Assembly (NCBI GenBank): GCA_964439135.1
Contig: CAYTNN010000124.1
Span: 1-13,758 of the forward strand
Origin: JAFGPJ01 sp964439135
GTDB taxonomy: Bacteria; Planctomycetota; Phycisphaerae; Sedimentisphaerales; Anaerobacaceae
Reading direction: 5' to 3'
Length of the DNA: 13,758 nt
In this document: positions 13,757 through 13,758 of the stretch, one piece after another
How the letters are laid out: the number at the start of each line of letters is the position of its first letter
Position numbering within the stretch: the first letter of the stretch is position 1
The notes under the pieces: generated by a model
Told to the model about the DNA's origin: nothing
The model's database searches: none
The model's input: only the letters and a program-made list of their open reading frames with translations
Translations under genes and position numbers: made by a program

Positions 13757-13758
13757 GT

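Overview
The window looks like a chromosomal segment of a Planctomycetes-type bacterium, probably in or near Phycisphaerae/Sedimentisphaerales. This is inferred, not proven. The signs are moderate GC, a secreted planctomycete-style esterase, a GH35 glycosidase, a sulfatase relic, a purL carrying two PurS-like domains, and intergenic repeats that I associate from memory with planctomycete MAGs. It is a draft assembly: 100 Ns interrupt one gene at 4682-4781.

Layout, left side (plus strand). From 1 to 2780 lie the 3' end of a dihydrodipicolinate-synthase-family aldolase gene and, 9 bp downstream, a secreted alpha/beta hydrolase with one intact and one degenerate hydrolase domain. A small STAS-domain protein follows (3015-3377) with its own terminator. 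A roughly 600-bp non-coding stretch (3378-3978) holds a 16-bp palindrome, a consensus sigma70 promoter with extended -10, CATACGA boxes, drifting simple repeats and a ~91-bp repeat. It leads into a secreted GH35/DUF5597-type beta-galactosidase split by the assembly gap (3979-5519). These genes suggest polysaccharide use.

Centre (minus strand, 10158 down to 5559). An apparent housekeeping operon runs tyrA (prephenate dehydrogenase), purL (PurS-PurS-PurL fusion) and purQ. tyrA and purL overlap by GTGA. A TTGACA-17-TACTTT promoter sits 38 nt upstream of tyrA. The purL stop codon abuts a perfect 8-bp hairpin. PurL and PurQ should together form the FGAM synthase of purine synthesis, with PurS supplied in cis. 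Divergent from tyrA is accA (acetyl-CoA carboxylase carboxyltransferase alpha).

Right side. After accA comes a 628-bp stretch with a 25-codon ORF behind a strong Shine-Dalgarno site and a frameshifted C-terminal relic of a sulfatase. On the minus strand, a Sua5/TsaC-low-molecular-weight phosphatase fusion overlaps rpiB by ATGA. The phosphatase P-loop has the Thr typical of the arginine phosphatase YwlE. The order recalls the ywlC-ywlE-ywlF(rpiB) neighbourhood of Bacillus. The window ends in a strong hairpin.

No tRNA, rRNA, CRISPR array, transposase or prophage gene was found. The least ordinary items are the fused phosphatase, the PurS-PurS-PurL protein and the 3545-3931 regulatory/repeat block. 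I found no clear multi-gene system that looks wholly new.
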